Shown here: positions 19,713 through 29,002 of the stretch, one piece after another
Numbering within the stretch: the first letter of the stretch is position 1
Layout of the letters: the number at the start of each line of letters is the position of its first letter
Origin: Pseudomonas delhiensis
GTDB lineage: Bacteria > Pseudomonadota > Gammaproteobacteria > Pseudomonadales > Pseudomonadaceae
Assembly: GCF_900187975.1 (NCBI RefSeq)
Contig: NZ_FZPC01000003.1
Coordinates: forward strand, 62,001 to 126,000
Reading direction: 5' to 3'
Length of the DNA stretch: 64,000 nt
Made by a program: the position numbers and the translations under genes
Notes under the pieces: generated by a model
Told to the model about the DNA's origin: nothing
What the model saw: only the letters and a program-made list of their open reading frames with translations
The model's database searches: none

Positions 19713-20645
19713 GTGCCAGGCCAAATCCTCGAACCCGGCCAGATCGAAGCCGCCGCCAACATCCCCCCGTTCCTCAGGCTGCCCCCGGCGCAACTCTTCG
19801 CCCAGCGCGGCCAGCGCCTGCGCCAGCTCGCCGAAGGCCACCCCCTGGGCGACTACCTGAGCCTGCTGGCCGAGCTGTGCGATATCCAGCAGAACCTGCT
19901 CGACGCCCCGCCCGCGTTGCCCATGCCCGACGAGGCCGGCCTGCGCCGCAGCGTCGAACACGGCATGCCGCCGCTGGGCTTCGAAGTGCTGGTGCGCGAA
20001 GGCGCCTGGCTGGTCCTGCTCGAGCCGCTGCTGGAGGCCTTCGCCACCACCCCGGCCAGCCCCATCGCCAACGCCCTGCAGCAACTGCGCGAGGCCGACG
20101 CCGGCCAGCGCAAGGCCTGGGCCCTGGCGCTGCTCAACGGCCAGTTCGACCTGCTGCCGGCGGCCCTGGTGCCCTTCCTCGGCGCCACCCTGCAGGTCGC
20201 CTTCAGCCACTGGCTGCTGCGCCTGCCCGAAGGCCTGCTCAGCGAGCGCGAGGAACAGACCCTCTGCCCGGCCTGCGGCTCGCCGCCGGTGGCCGGCGTC
20301 ATCCACAACCGCGGCAAGTGCAACGGCCTGCGCTACCTGGCCTGCTCGCTGTGCTCCTGCCAGTGGCACTACGTGCGGATCAAGTGCAGCCACTGCCGGC
20401 AGAGCAAGGGGCTGTTCTACCTGTCGGAGCAGCACGACAGCCGCGAGGTCATCCGCGCCCCGCTGCGCGCCGAGGTCTGCCCCAGCTGCCAGAGCTACCT
20501 CAAGCAGTGCTACCTGGAGCACGACGAAGCCGCCGAGCCCCAGGCCGACGACCTCGCCAGCCTGGCCCTGGACGTGCGCCTGGCCGAGGAGGGCTACCTG
20601 CGCAGCGCGCCCAACCTGCTGTTGTCCCCGGGCGGCTCCGACTGA
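19713..20645 (+). CDS. fdhE: Formate dehydrogenase accessory protein FdhE
   Basis: A 310-residue cytoplasmic maturation factor needed for assembly of active formate dehydrogenase. It binds the catalytic subunit and contains rubredoxin-like zinc/iron sites. Four CxxC-type pairs are visible: CPACGSPP, CSLCSCQWHYVRIKCSHC and CPSCQSYLKQC. The start is GTG (VPGQILEPGQIEAAANIPPFLRLP), with AAGGAGT five bases upstream. The longer open frame before it crosses REP DNA and has no homology. It lies between the dehydrogenase genes it serves and selA, 110 bases apart from the latter. Confidence 0.95.
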   Translation: MPGQILEPGQIEAAANIPPFLRLPPAQLFAQRGQRLRQLAEGHPLGDYLSLLAELCDIQQNLLDAPPALPMPDEAGLRRSVEHGMPPLGFEVLVREGAWLVLLEPLLEAFATTPASPIANALQQLREADAGQRKAWALALLNGQFDLLPAALVPFLGATLQVAFSHWLLRLPEGLLSEREEQTLCPACGSPPVAGVIHNRGKCNGLRYLACSLCSCQWHYVRIKCSHCRQSKGLFYLSEQHDSREVIRAPLRAEVCPSCQSYLKQCYLEHDEAAEPQADDLASLALDVRLAEEGYLRSAPNLLLSPGGSD

Positions 20646-20755
20646 CCTAGACTGCAACCAGGCCCCCCACCCGTAGGATGGGTGGAGGAGCCTGCGACGA
20701 TACCCATCGCCCGCCGCCCACCCAAATCGCCCCGTGACGACAGACAGGACCGCGC

Positions 20756-22162
20756 ATGACCTCCGCCCGCCTGCCCTCCATCGACCGCCTGCTGCGCAGC
20801 CCGGCCTGCGCCCCCCTGCAACAGCGCTACGGCCGCGAAGCCCTGCTCGGCACCCTGCGCGACCTGCTCGACGAACTGCGCGAGCCGGCCCGCCACGGCC
20901 AGCTCGCCGCCATCGAACTGAGCGAAGCGGTGCTCGCCGGCCGCGCCGGCGAACGCCTGGCCGCGCACCACGCCAGCCGCGTGCGCCGGGTGTTCAACCT
21001 CACCGGCACCGTGCTGCACACCAACCTCGGCCGCGCCCTGCTGCCGGACGAGGCCATCGAAGCCATCACCCTGGCCGCGCGCTACCCGCTGAACCTGGAG
21101 TTCGACCTGGCCAGCGGCAAGCGCGGCGACCGCGACGACCTCATCACCGGGCTGATCCGCGAACTGACCGGCGCCGAGGCGGTCACCGTGGTCAACAACA
21201 ACGCCGCCGCCGTGCTGCTGGCGCTCAACAGCCTGGGCGCGCGCAAGGAAGGCATCATCTCCCGCGGCGAGCTGATCGAGATCGGCGGCGCCTTCCGCAT
21301 CCCCGACATCATGGCCCGCGCCGGCGTGAAGCTGGTCGAGGTCGGCACCACCAACCGCACCCACGCCAAGGACTACGAAGCCGCCATCGGCCCGCGCTCG
21401 GGCCTGCTCATGCGCGTGCACACCAGCAACTACAGCGTGCAGGGCTTCACCGCCAGCGTCGCCACCCGCGACCTCGCCGGCATCGCCCACGCCCACGGCC
21501 TGCCGCTGCTGGAAGACCTGGGCAGCGGCACCCTGGTGGACCTGACGCGCTGGGGCCTGCCCAAGGAACCGACGGTGCAGGAAGCCCTGAAGGACGGCGC
21601 CGACATCGTCACCTTCAGCGGCGACAAATTGCTCGGCGGCCCCCAGGCCGGGCTCATCCTCGGCAGCAAGGAACTCATCGGGCGGATCAAGAAGAACCCG
21701 CTCAAGCGCGCCCTGCGCGTGGACAAACTGACCCTCGCCGCGCTGGAAGCCGTGCTCGGCCTGTACCGCGACCCCGACCGCCTGGCCGAACGCCTCACCA
21801 CCCTGCGCCTGCTCAGCCGCCCGCAGGCCGACATACAGGCCCAGGCCACGCGCCTGGCGCCGCTGCTCGCCGCGCAACTGGGCGCAGGCTGGGCGGTGGC
21901 CGCGGAAGCCGCCCTGGGCATGATCGGCAGCGGCGCCCAGCCGGTGGCGCGCCTGCCCAGCGCCGCCCTGGCCTTGCGCCCGCAGAGCAACAAGCGCCTG
22001 CGCGGCCGCGCCCTGCGCGAGCTGGAAGAACGCCTGCGCGGCCTGCCCATCCCGGTGCTCGGGCGCATCGACGACGACGCCCTGTGGCTCGACCTGCGCC
22101 AGCTCGACGACGAGGCCGCCTTCCTCGCCCAACTGCCGCTGCTGGCGGAGGGCGAGGCTTGA
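20756..22162 (+). CDS. selA: L-seryl-tRNA(Sec) selenium transferase SelA
   Basis: A 468-residue PLP enzyme that converts Ser-tRNA(Sec) to Sec-tRNA(Sec) using selenophosphate. The motif [18 protein letters not shown] near residues 80-97 is typical, the PLP lysine is K291 in [12 protein letters not shown], and [15 protein letters not shown] follows the family pattern. The length matches E. coli SelA. It depends on SelD (selenophosphate synthetase), which is not in the window. The stop overlaps the selB start by four bases (TTGA), so the two are translationally coupled. Confidence 0.97.
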   Translation: MTSARLPSIDRLLRSPACAPLQQRYGREALLGTLRDLLDELREPARHGQLAAIELSEAVLAGRAGERLAAHHASRVRRVFNLTGTVLHTNLGRALLPDEAIEAITLAARYPLNLEFDLASGKRGDRDDLITGLIRELTGAEAVTVVNNNAAAVLLALNSLGARKEGIISRGELIEIGGAFRIPDIMARAGVKLVEVGTTNRTHAKDYEAAIGPRSGLLMRVHTSNYSVQGFTASVATRDLAGIAHAHGLPLLEDLGSGTLVDLTRWGLPKEPTVQEALKDGADIVTFSGDKLLGGPQAGLILGSKELIGRIKKNPLKRALRVDKLTLAALEAVLGLYRDPDRLAERLTTLRLLSRPQADIQAQATRLAPLLAAQLGAGWAVAAEAALGMIGSGAQPVARLPSAALALRPQSNKRLRGRALRELEERLRGLPIPVLGRIDDDALWLDLRQLDDEAAFLAQLPLLAEGEA

Positions 22163-24090
22163 TCGTCGGAACCGCCGGCCACATCGACCACGGCAAGACC
22201 GCCCTGCTGCGCGCGCTCACCGGCGTCGAGGGCGACCGCCGCCCGGCCGAGCGCGAGCGCGGCATCACCATCGACCTCGGCTACGTCTATGCCGACCTGG
22301 GCGACGGCAGCCTCACCGGCTTCATCGACGTGCCCGGCCACGAGCGCTTCGTCCACAACATGCTGGCCGGCGCCAGCGGCATCGACCTGGTGCTGCTGGT
22401 GGTGGCCGCCGACGACGGCGTGATGCCGCAGACCCGCGAACACCTGGCCATCGTCGAACTGCTCGGCATCCCTCGCGCCCGGGTGGCGCTGACCAAGGCC
22501 GACCGCGTCAGCCCGCAGCGCCTGGCCGAGGCCCGCGCCGAAGTGGAAAGCCTGCTGGCTGCGGGACCGCTGGCCGGCGCGCCGATCTACCCGGTCTCCA
22601 GCGTCACCGGGGAGGGCGTGGACGCCCTGCGCCAGGCCCTGGCCGCAGCCGCCGGCGAAGTGCACGCCCGCTCCACCCGGGGCGGCTTCCGCCTGGCCGT
22701 GGACCGCGCCTTCAGCGTCAGCGGCGCCGGCCTGGTGGTCACCGGCACGGCCTTCTCCGGTAGCCTGAAGGTGGGCGACGAACTCCTCCTCGGCAACGCC
22801 GGGCGCCCGGTGCGCGTGCGCGGCCTGCACGCGCAGAACCGCGCCGCCGAACAGGCCCACGCCGGCCAGCGGGTGGCGGTCAACCTCGCCGGCGACCGCC
22901 TTGGCCCGGACCAGGTCAAACGCGGCGACTGGCTGCTGGCGCCGGAACAGCACGCGCCCACCACCCGCATCGACATCGACCTGCAGCTGCTCCCCGGCGA
23001 ACCCCGTGCCCTGGCCCACTGGACGCCGCTGCACGTGCACCTGGGCGCCCAGGACGTCACCGGCCGCGTCGCCCTGCTGGAAGACGAACGCCTGGCGCCG
23101 GGCGAAAGGGCCTTCGCGCAGCTCGTGCTGAACGCTCCCGTGCAAACCGTGCACGGCGACCGCCTGGTGCTGCGCGACCAATCCGCCCAACGCACCCTCG
23201 GCGGCGGCCGCGTGCTCGACCCCTTCGCCCCGGCCCGCAACCGCCGAAGCCTCGAGCGTCTGGCACAACTCCAGGCCCTGCGCGGCGAAGGCCTGGAACA
23301 GGCCCTGCCGGTGCTGCTGCAACACGCCGACAACGGCCTGGACCCCAAACTGCTGGCGCGCCAGTTCAACCGCCCCCGCGAAAGCTGGCGGCTGCCCGCC
23401 GAACTGGTGGAAATCACCACCCGCGGCGGCCCCCGCCTGTTCACCGGCGAACGCTGGCGCGCCCTTGGCGAACAGTTGCTGCAAGCCCTGGCCCGCTTCC
23501 ACGTCGAACAACCCGACGAACTCGGCCCCGACCGCGACCGCCTGCGCCGCTACGCCTTCGCGCAACTGGAACGCCCGGTCTTCATCGCCCTGCTGGAACA
23601 GGCCCTGGCCGGCAAAACCGTGGAAAGCAGCGGCCCCTGGCTGCACCTGCCGGACCACCGCGTACAACTGGGCACCGAAGACGAAGCCCTGCGCCAACGC
23701 CTCTGGCCACTGCTGCTCGCCGGCGCCTACGACCCCCCCTGGACCCGCGACCTGGCCCGCGAACTGCAAGTCGACGAAGCCGCCATGCGCCTGCTGCTGC
23801 GCAAACTCGCCCGCCTGGGCCAACTGCACCAGGTGGTGAAAGACCTGTTCTACCCCGACGAAACGATCCGCCAACTGGCCCGACAAGCCCTGCAACTCCA
23901 CGCCGAACAAGGCCTGATCCGCGCCGCCGCCTTCCGCGACCGCATCGGCATAGGCCGCAAGCGCAGCATCCAGCTACTGGAATACTTCGACCGCATCGGC
24001 TTTACCCGGCGGTTCGGCAATGAGCGGAGGGTTCGGGAGGGTTCGGCGTTGGCGCTGGGAGCGGACGTCAATGCAGAGCGAACTGCCTGA
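22159..24090 (+). CDS. selB: Selenocysteine-specific elongation factor SelB
   Basis: A 643-residue GTPase that carries Sec-tRNA(Sec) to the ribosome and binds the SECIS hairpin. The GTPase motifs are [19 protein letters not shown] (G1), [15 protein letters not shown] (G3) and TKADRV (G4). The C-terminal third comprises winged-helix repeats ending in [30 protein letters not shown], the mRNA-binding region. The start is TTG at the left end (read as [13 protein letters not shown]), overlapping the selA stop, with GGAGGGCGAGG just upstream. Any ATG choice would cut off the P-loop. The length is slightly above the E. coli 614. Confidence 0.96.
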   Translation: MIVGTAGHIDHGKTALLRALTGVEGDRRPAERERGITIDLGYVYADLGDGSLTGFIDVPGHERFVHNMLAGASGIDLVLLVVAADDGVMPQTREHLAIVELLGIPRARVALTKADRVSPQRLAEARAEVESLLAAGPLAGAPIYPVSSVTGEGVDALRQALAAAAGEVHARSTRGGFRLAVDRAFSVSGAGLVVTGTAFSGSLKVGDELLLGNAGRPVRVRGLHAQNRAAEQAHAGQRVAVNLAGDRLGPDQVKRGDWLLAPEQHAPTTRIDIDLQLLPGEPRALAHWTPLHVHLGAQDVTGRVALLEDERLAPGERAFAQLVLNAPVQTVHGDRLVLRDQSAQRTLGGGRVLDPFAPARNRRSLERLAQLQALRGEGLEQALPVLLQHADNGLDPKLLARQFNRPRESWRLPAELVEITTRGGPRLFTGERWRALGEQLLQALARFHVEQPDELGPDRDRLRRYAFAQLERPVFIALLEQALAGKTVESSGPWLHLPDHRVQLGTEDEALRQRLWPLLLAGAYDPPWTRDLARELQVDEAAMRLLLRKLARLGQLHQVVKDLFYPDETIRQLARQALQLHAEQGLIRAAAFRDRIGIGRKRSIQLLEYFDRIGFTRRFGNERRVREGSALALGADVNAERTA

Positions 24091-24102
24091 GTGCCGCCAT
24101 CA

Positions 24103-24184
24103 TGGTGATCACCAAGACTGCAGGCCAATGGCGGCAAGGCAGGTCTGATTGCTCAAAAAAGCAGCAGCGCTTACCATGGTGAGC
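24103..24184. promoter_or_regulatory. Two palindromes ahead of the toxin-antitoxin pair
   Basis: TGGTGATCACCA (24103-24114, perfect) and GCTTACCATGGTGAGC (24169-24184, one mismatched pair) share TGGTGA/ACCA half-sites and lie 30 to 110 bases before the small upstream gene. They are good candidates for autoregulatory operator sites of the pair. Confidence 0.45.
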
Positions 24185-24213
24185 ATTGCAATCCCCGTTT
24201 CAGGAGGGATTTT

Positions 24214-24384
24214 ATGGTGATGCACCTTGTTGGCCGGCCCGCGGCCAAACCTACCGGCAAGCCCAAGCCCAGGACCAAGAAAGGCGCGCGTGATCCGCTC
24301 GCGGTCGTGGAGCAAGCCGCGCGTGCCGGTGATGCCCAATATCAATACTTTGTCGAGACCGGGAAGCTTCCGGACTCTAAGTGA
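24214..24384 (+). CDS. 56-residue putative antitoxin partner of the YafO-like toxin
   Basis: A short ORF with a very strong ribosome site (AGGAGGG, about 7 bases before ATG). The first half is basic and proline-rich (VGRPAAKPTGKPKPRTKKGARDP). The second half forms an acidic-amphipathic helix region (LAVVEQAARAGDAQYQYFVETGK). It ends six bases before the YafO-like gene, so the two are co-transcribed and probably co-translated. I see no resemblance to YafN, Phd, RHH or HTH antitoxins. The antitoxin role is inferred from order, size and spacing alone. Confidence 0.65.
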   Translation: MVMHLVGRPAAKPTGKPKPRTKKGARDPLAVVEQAARAGDAQYQYFVETGKLPDSK

Positions 24385-24390
24385 GGTTGC

Positions 24391-24825
24391 GTGTCGATTG
24401 CGCGAGTCTTCGTAACCGACAGCTTCATGAACCTCCCCGCCTGGCACGACCTGTACGTCGATTTCTACAACCTGAAGGTCTGCGATATTCATCCGTCCCA
24501 TTGGGGGCGTGATGCCTCTCTTTGGCAGGTGCCTTTCGGCCATGTCCAGTTGACCGATAGCCGAGTGGTCCTGCTGCGCTGGAGCAAAATCGGTGATCCC
24601 TTCAAACGCACCGTGAAAGACAGCGAGTCGGAGCATGACCTGTGGCTACTCTATGCGCAGGACCTCCCGGAAAACCGTTATTTGATGCTGTCCGTATTCG
24701 GCCCTCATGCGCATAAGGACTCGCGCTTCCAAAGCTACATCCGCACATTGAAAGTGGATATAGTCGATCCCTGGCTGGACGGCAGGCTTCATTGCTTCGA
24801 GCCGCCGGAAGACTATGAGCCGTAA
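24391..24825 (+). CDS. YafO-family type II toxin (putative mRNA interferase)
   Basis: A 144-residue protein whose layout matches YafO, the ribosome-dependent endoribonuclease of E. coli yafNO. It has an N-terminal RVFVTDSF segment, the FYNLKVCDIHPSHWGRDA segment, a beta strand leading to DPFKRTVKDSESEHDLWLLYAQ, and the closing LMLSVFGPHAHKDSRFQSYIRTLK. GTG is the likely start because GAGG precedes it and the N-terminal residues align with YafO. An ATG at 24427 would lose them. Base composition is visibly less GC-rich than the flanking sel genes, a sign of transfer. Family identity rests on recalled similarity. Confidence 0.72.
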   Translation: MSIARVFVTDSFMNLPAWHDLYVDFYNLKVCDIHPSHWGRDASLWQVPFGHVQLTDSRVVLLRWSKIGDPFKRTVKDSESEHDLWLLYAQDLPENRYLMLSVFGPHAHKDSRFQSYIRTLKVDIVDPWLDGRLHCFEPPEDYEP

Positions 24826-24971
24826 GTGAAATGGCTGTTGTTCCGGGCTCTTGATGGAAGAAACAGCATTGCTGTTCCTGGCGGTGATGCGTCCAGGGAT
24901 TTTCGACACTTCTTCGACACTCCACCGGAGTCGGCAACGGAAGCTGGCGAAAAAGCCTTGTAGCTCGATAT

Positions 24972-25067
24972 GGAAGGCAATCACGCCCGGTGGCGTGGCC
25001 GGGCTTCAAACCCGGTGGGGGACGGCAGCCGTTCCTGGGTGAGTTCGACTCTCACTGCCTTCCGCCA
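24972..25067 (+). tRNA. selC: tRNA-Sec (anticodon UCA)
   Basis: A 96-nucleotide gene with encoded CCA. The 8-bp acceptor stem GGAAGGCA (24972-24979) pairs with TGCCTTCC (25056-25063), then discriminator G and CCA. The anticodon stem CCGGG/CCCGG (24999-25003 and 25011-25015) holds the loop CTTCAAA with anticodon TCA at 25006-25008. The long variable arm and the GTTCGA T-loop complete the Sec-specific structure. It decodes the UGA in fdnG. The gap from 24826 to here contains no recognisable gene. Confidence 0.97.
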
Positions 25068-25109
25068 TTTCCCCTGTAACCCCGGCAGCGCCCTTCCTGT
25101 GGCGGGCTG

Positions 25110-25415
25110 CTACATCCTGCACCACTGCTCCTCGCAGGGAATCCCATCCCCGTCCCCATCCATCTTCATCCCCGGACAGCTGCGCAGAAACGCCTTGGCC
25201 TCGGCGCAGGAGGTCATTTGCGAGCAGTATCTGCGGCCATCGCAGCGGGCATCGAGGGTGGAACTACCGGAGGGGGCGTTCGCCGCTTCGTCGGCGTCTT
25301 CCGCGATGCTCATCGGGGCCGGTTTCGAGCGGGAGAAAGGGTTCTGCCAGGACGGGGTGTCCATGTACTGCCACGCGAGCAGGGCGAGGGCGGCCAGTAG
25401 CATCCATTTCTTCAT
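25110..25415 (-). CDS. Excalibur calcium-binding domain protein, secreted
   Basis: A 101-residue protein. The N-terminal hydrophobic segment (MKKWMLLAALALLAWQY) acts as a signal peptide or anchor. A low-complexity linker follows, then a C-terminal excalibur domain with the pattern C-x-x-RRYCSQMTSCAEAKAFLRSCPG and the calcium-loop-like DGDGDGIPCEEQWC. Four cysteines probably form two disulfides. Such domains occur on extracytoplasmic proteins, sometimes with nucleases, but here the domain is alone. The ribosome site is weak. An ATG 10 codons upstream is less likely. Confidence 0.85.
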   Translation of the reverse strand: MKKWMLLAALALLAWQYMDTPSWQNPFSRSKPAPMSIAEDADEAANAPSGSSTLDARCDGRRYCSQMTSCAEAKAFLRSCPGMKMDGDGDGIPCEEQWCRM

Positions 25416-25448
25416 GAGGTTCACCGGGTTCCGGGGGCGGTGCACCGC

Positions 25449-25519
25449 GTAGGATGGCGTTGAGCGCAGCGATACCCATCATCGGCGGCATGGGTATCGC
25501 TGCGCTCCACCCATCCTAC
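25449..25519. repeat. Long inverted repeat overlapping the end of the UPF0157 gene
   Basis: A 71-base imperfect hairpin. GTAGGATGG and GCGCAGCGATACCCAT on the left pair with ATGGGTATCGCTGCGC and CCATCCTAC on the right. A related half-element lies at about 20673-20725. It spans the stop codon of the gene upstream on the minus strand. Confidence 0.7.
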
Positions 25520-26118
25520 GTCCTGGCTCCCTGTACCGATCCACCCGACTCGCCCATCTGCCGTTCGCGCAGTGCCTTGCCCAGTATCCGCGCCACCAGT
25601 TCGTCCTTGCCTTGCGTGTAGGCCTCGCGGTCGGTGGGGAAGCGTTCTGCCAGTCGCTCCTTGAGGCGTTGGTATTCGGCGGCGTCCTGCGGATGGTTGC
25701 GCAGCCAGTTGCGGAAGATCAGGTGGCGGTCGGCGTCGGCCAGGTTCATCACGTGGACGTGGTGGGTGCGGCCTTGGCCCTGCGGCGGCATGCCCTTGAC
25801 GAAGAACATCCGCTGCGGCGCCGGGTTGTCGCGCCAGTACTGGTAGCCGAGGGCTTCCAGCGGGGCGACCAGGCTTTGCCAGCCGGCTCCTGGTGGCGGT
25901 AGCAGGAGGATGTCGATGATCGGCTTGGCCTTCAGGCCGGGCACCGCGGTGCTGCCGAAGTGCTCGATCTTCAGGCCGGGCAGGGCCAGGGCGCCGGCAA
26001 TGGCGTCGGCTTCCTCGGCGAAGCGCCGGGGCCAGTCCGGGTTGGCCTCGGCCAGTTCGATGCGGTCGGCCTCGGCGTTGCTCCAGCGTTGGCCGTCGAA
26101 GGTGGGGGGCTGGGTCAT
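25516..26118 (-). CDS. GrpB/UPF0157-family nucleotidyltransferase-like protein
   Basis: A 200-residue protein of the GrpB family, related to the nucleotidyltransferase fold. The signature IEHFGSTAVPGLKAKPIIDILL (about residues 50-71) includes the GS-x9-ID motif seen in such folds. HHVHVMNLADADRHLIFRNWLRNHPQDAAEYQRLK is the conserved downstream block. The substrate is unknown. It is probably monocistronic, followed by a long hairpin at its stop codon. Confidence 0.88.
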   Translation of the reverse strand: MTQPPTFDGQRWSNAEADRIELAEANPDWPRRFAEEADAIAGALALPGLKIEHFGSTAVPGLKAKPIIDILLLPPPGAGWQSLVAPLEALGYQYWRDNPAPQRMFFVKGMPPQGQGRTHHVHVMNLADADRHLIFRNWLRNHPQDAAEYQRLKERLAERFPTDREAYTQGKDELVARILGKALRERQMGESGGSVQGART

Positions 26119-26170
26119 GGGGTATCCTGGCTGAGGGGCTGTCGTTCGACGTTCGGGCTGGTGCGCAGGT

Positions 26171-26347
26171 TCATCGTCGTTGTTCGGGCTTCTTCCTCTG
26201 TTCCTTGATTCGGTTGCGCAGGTGCTCGAAGAAGGCTGAATCGGCGTGCTCCGTGGGGGCGGATTCGGCGCCGGCCAGAAGGAGGTTTCGCAAGCGATGG
26301 CGGTCTTGCGTCCTTTGGCCGTTGGCGTGCGGGTTGGTGGTACTCAT
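26171..26347 (-). CDS. Orphan ParD-like small protein
   Basis: A 58-residue ORF with a good ribosome site (GGGAAGG, 3-4 bases before ATG). The segment RLRNLLLAGAESAPTEHADSAFFEHLRNRIKEQRKK looks like the C-terminal, toxin-binding half of ParD-type antitoxins (L-L-L-x-G-x-x-S-x-P ... D-x-x-FF-x-x-L). No ParE- or RelE-type toxin ORF is found on either side: the next gene downstream is the UPF0157 gene. It is either an orphan antitoxin remnant or an unrelated small regulator. Upstream extension to 26455 would run into REP DNA. Confidence 0.5.
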   Translation of the reverse strand: MSTTNPHANGQRTQDRHRLRNLLLAGAESAPTEHADSAFFEHLRNRIKEQRKKPEQRR

Positions 26348-26411
26348 GGGCCTTCCCGTTTGCAGGTTTGGGCTGAGCCTATCCTGAGGTGGGCGGGTTG
26401 GCCATGCTCTT

Positions 26412-26489
26412 GTAGGAGCGAGCTTGCTCGCGAACCGCCTCAACTCCGCAATCACCGGATAGCACGTTCGCGAGCAAGCTCGCTCCTAC
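26412..26489. repeat. Inverted REP pair
   Basis: Two GCGAGCTTGCTCGC REP copies face each other (26412-26435 and 26466-26489) around a 30-base spacer, just downstream of the VanX-like gene's stop. The arrangement is typical of Pseudomonas REP doublets. Confidence 0.85.
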
Positions 26490-26503
26490 GAAAAGCTGGC
26501 AGG

Positions 26504-27178
26504 CTATTTCACCGGGAAGTCGAAGGCGGTGTTCGGGTAGGGCTCCTGCTTCAGCGTGTAGTGCCACCACTCGTTGGCGTAGGGCTCGAAGCCGTGGCGT
26601 TGCATGGCGCTGCGCAGGGTTTCGCGGTTGCGTGTCTGTTGCACGGTGATCAGGCCGGTGCCGTGGTGGGAGATGGGGCCGAAGAAGTCGAAGTGGCTGC
26701 CCATGTCCAGTTCCTGGCCGGTTTCGGCGTCCACCAGGGTGAGGTCCACGGTGCTGCCGCGGCAGTGGGCCGACTTTTTGGCGATGTAGCCGTCGCGGAA
26801 CAGCGCCGCCTTGTCCAGCTGCGGGTAATAGCGCTCCCTGGTGCGGGTGTCGGCCAGGTCCGCGGCCCAGCGCTGGAAGTGGGCCACGGCGCGTTGCGGG
26901 CGGTAGCCGTCGAAGAGTTTCAGCGCCAGGCCGCTCAGGGCCAGGTCGCGTTCCACCTCGGCCAGGGCCGTGGCCGCTTCTTTCGTGAGGATCACCCGCG
27001 GGCTCTCGTAGCCGTCGATGCGGGTGCCGACGAAGTTGTCGCCGCTGTAGTAGCGCGCTTCGTAGCGGGCGTTCTTCAGGACCTGGTCGAGGTAGACGAA
27101 GCCGGGTTGCGCCGGCTGGTCGGCGCTGGCGCCGAGGCTGGCCAGCAGCAGGAGCAGGGCGAGGGCTTGGCGGAGCAT
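26504..27178 (-). CDS. D-alanyl-D-alanine dipeptidase, VanX/DdpX-like
   Basis: A 224-residue zinc M15D peptidase with an N-terminal signal peptide (MLRQALALLLLLASLGASA), so periplasmic. The zinc ligands fall in SAHCRGSTVDLTL (S-x-H-x-x-G-x-x-x-D) and EWWHY near the C terminus, with the catalytic arginine region FDGYRPQRAV. In Gram-negatives these enzymes recycle D-Ala-D-Ala from peptidoglycan rather than give glycopeptide resistance. No vanA/vanH partners are present. The ATG was chosen with GGGAGG upstream. A GTG ten codons earlier is possible. Confidence 0.92.
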   Translation of the reverse strand: MLRQALALLLLLASLGASADQPAQPGFVYLDQVLKNARYEARYYSGDNFVGTRIDGYESPRVILTKEAATALAEVERDLALSGLALKLFDGYRPQRAVAHFQRWAADLADTRTRERYYPQLDKAALFRDGYIAKKSAHCRGSTVDLTLVDAETGQELDMGSHFDFFGPISHHGTGLITVQQTRNRETLRSAMQRHGFEPYANEWWHYTLKQEPYPNTAFDFPVK

Positions 27179-27369
27179 CCGGCCTCCCGGGCGTGGGGTT
27201 TCTTTCACCCTAGCAGTCCTTTCCTGGGAAGCGTCTCTCGAAATGGAGGGATGTTTCCTACTTAACCCTCAGGTCCAGTTCTCCCCTGGAAGGCCGATCC
27301 ATTCGCCGAGACGAGCGGATCGCGGTGACGTGGTCCGCGCACGAGTTCGAGCAGCCCAGGAGAAATGCG

Positions 27370-28995
27370 ATGCTCAACCAGTTCCGCGTACGTACCCGCC
27401 TGCTGTCGCTGGCGTTCCTGCCCCTGCTGGTGCTGGCCGGGGTGATGGCGCTGGCGGCCTACAACGCCGGCCAGCTCAACGATGACTTCGACGAGCTGTT
27501 CAGCGACCGCATGCGGCCGGTGAACCGGCTCAACCTGATTTCCAACGCCTATGCGGTGAACATGGTGGATGCGCTGCACAAGTACCGCGCCGGGGTGATC
27601 GACGTGGACGCCTTGCGCGGCGCCGTCGGCGAGGCGCGCAAGACCATCGCGGACTCCTGGCGCCTGGTGCAGGACAGCAAGATGACCGATGCCGAGCGGC
27701 AGATGGTGGCCGGCATCCGCGCGCGCATGGCCGAGGTGGACAGGCTGGTGGAGGCGCTGCTGGGGCAGGCCGACGGCAGCCTGCGCAGCGAGAGCGACGG
27801 CAGTTTCGTGCGGCGCCTGTATGCGGCCTTCGACCCGCTGGGGGACGCGCTGGAGGAACTGGCGCAGCTGCAGGTCCGCGAGGGCGATACGCTGAACCAG
27901 GCCTCCACCGCGCGCTACCAGGCGATGAAGCACAGTTTCGTGGTCATCGCCGTGGTGGTGCTGGTTGGCATGCTGCTGTTCAGCCTGCTGGTCAGCCGTT
28001 CCATCAACCGCCCGCTGGAGCAGTTGAGCCGGGTGATCGCCACGGTGCAGCGCAATTCCGACCTGAGCCTGCGCGCCGAGGCCGTGGGCCGCGACGAGCT
28101 GGCGCAGACCGCCCGGGCCTTCAACACCATGCTCGAGCACTTCCAGCGGCTGATCCGCCACCTGGGCGGCGCCTCCGTGCAGCTGGCCAGCGCTTCGGAG
28201 CAGATGAGCGCCATCAGCGCCCAGGTCAGCGATGCCGCCAACGGCCAGGGCGAGCAGACCGCCATGGTCGCCACCGCCGTGCACGAGATGAGCGCCGCGG
28301 TGCAGCAGGTGGCGGAGAACGCCCTGGACATGGCGCGGGTGGCCGAGGACGCGCGCCGCGAGGCGCACCAGGGCACCGCGCTGGTGGAGGCCAACCTGGG
28401 GGCCATCGAGCGGCTGTCCCAGGCGGTGCAGGAGAGCGCCGGGGTGATCGACCGCCTGCACAGCCAGAGCGACGAGATCGGCAGCGTGCTTGGGGTGATC
28501 CAGAGCATCGCCGAGCAGACCAACCTGCTGGCGCTCAACGCCGCCATCGAGGCGGCGCGGGCCGGCGAGGCAGGGCACGGTTTCGCCGTGGTGGCCGACG
28601 AGGTGCGCAGCCTGGCGAGCAATACGCAGAAGGCCACCGAGTCGATCCGCGGCATGATCGACGCGCTGCAGAACGGCGCGCGCCAGGCCGTGGGGGTGAT
28701 GCAGGAGTCCCGCGAGCGGGCCGGGGAGAGCGTGCGGCATTCGCGCGAGTCCGGTGAGGCGCTGCGGCACATCGCCAACGCCATCGACCGCATCGCCGAC
28801 GGCAACGCGCAGATTTCCACCGCCACCGAGGAGCAGACCGCGGTGGCCCACGAGATCAGCCAGAACATCACCCAGCTCAACGACAGCATCCAGAGCGTGG
28901 TGGAGAACGCCGGACAGAGCGCCGCCGCGAGCCTGGAACTGGCCCGCCTGGCGGTGGAGCAACAGCAGCAGCTGGCGGGCTTCCGGGTGGACTAG
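27370..28995 (+). CDS. Methyl-accepting chemotaxis protein
   Basis: A 541-residue chemoreceptor. TM1 is residues 11-32. A periplasmic four-helix ligand domain (about 33-195, with [31 protein letters not shown]) resembles Tar-type 4HB_MCP sensors. TM2 lies near 196-216 ([18 protein letters not shown]), followed by HAMP ([17 protein letters not shown]). The signalling hairpin carries the invariant tip [35 protein letters not shown]. There is no C-terminal CheR-docking pentapeptide. CAGGAGA precedes the ATG. The ligand is unknown. Confidence 0.95.
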   Translation: MLNQFRVRTRLLSLAFLPLLVLAGVMALAAYNAGQLNDDFDELFSDRMRPVNRLNLISNAYAVNMVDALHKYRAGVIDVDALRGAVGEARKTIADSWRLVQDSKMTDAERQMVAGIRARMAEVDRLVEALLGQADGSLRSESDGSFVRRLYAAFDPLGDALEELAQLQVREGDTLNQASTARYQAMKHSFVVIAVVVLVGMLLFSLLVSRSINRPLEQLSRVIATVQRNSDLSLRAEAVGRDELAQTARAFNTMLEHFQRLIRHLGGASVQLASASEQMSAISAQVSDAANGQGEQTAMVATAVHEMSAAVQQVAENALDMARVAEDARREAHQGTALVEANLGAIERLSQAVQESAGVIDRLHSQSDEIGSVLGVIQSIAEQTNLLALNAAIEAARAGEAGHGFAVVADEVRSLASNTQKATESIRGMIDALQNGARQAVGVMQESRERAGESVRHSRESGEALRHIANAIDRIADGNAQISTATEEQTAVAHEISQNITQLNDSIQSVVENAGQSAAASLELARLAVEQQQQLAGFRVD

Positions 28996-29002
28996 GGCGC
29001 GC

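Noticed and set aside
24972-25067. Phage or island attachment site at the 3' end of selC
   Set aside because: tRNA-Sec is a known integration hotspot, but I see no direct repeat of the tRNA 3' end and no integrase in the window.
26504-27178. Vancomycin-resistance vanX
   Set aside because: The enzyme family matches, but it has a signal peptide and no vanA/vanH/vanRS neighbours, and the host is Gram-negative. Peptidoglycan recycling is likelier.
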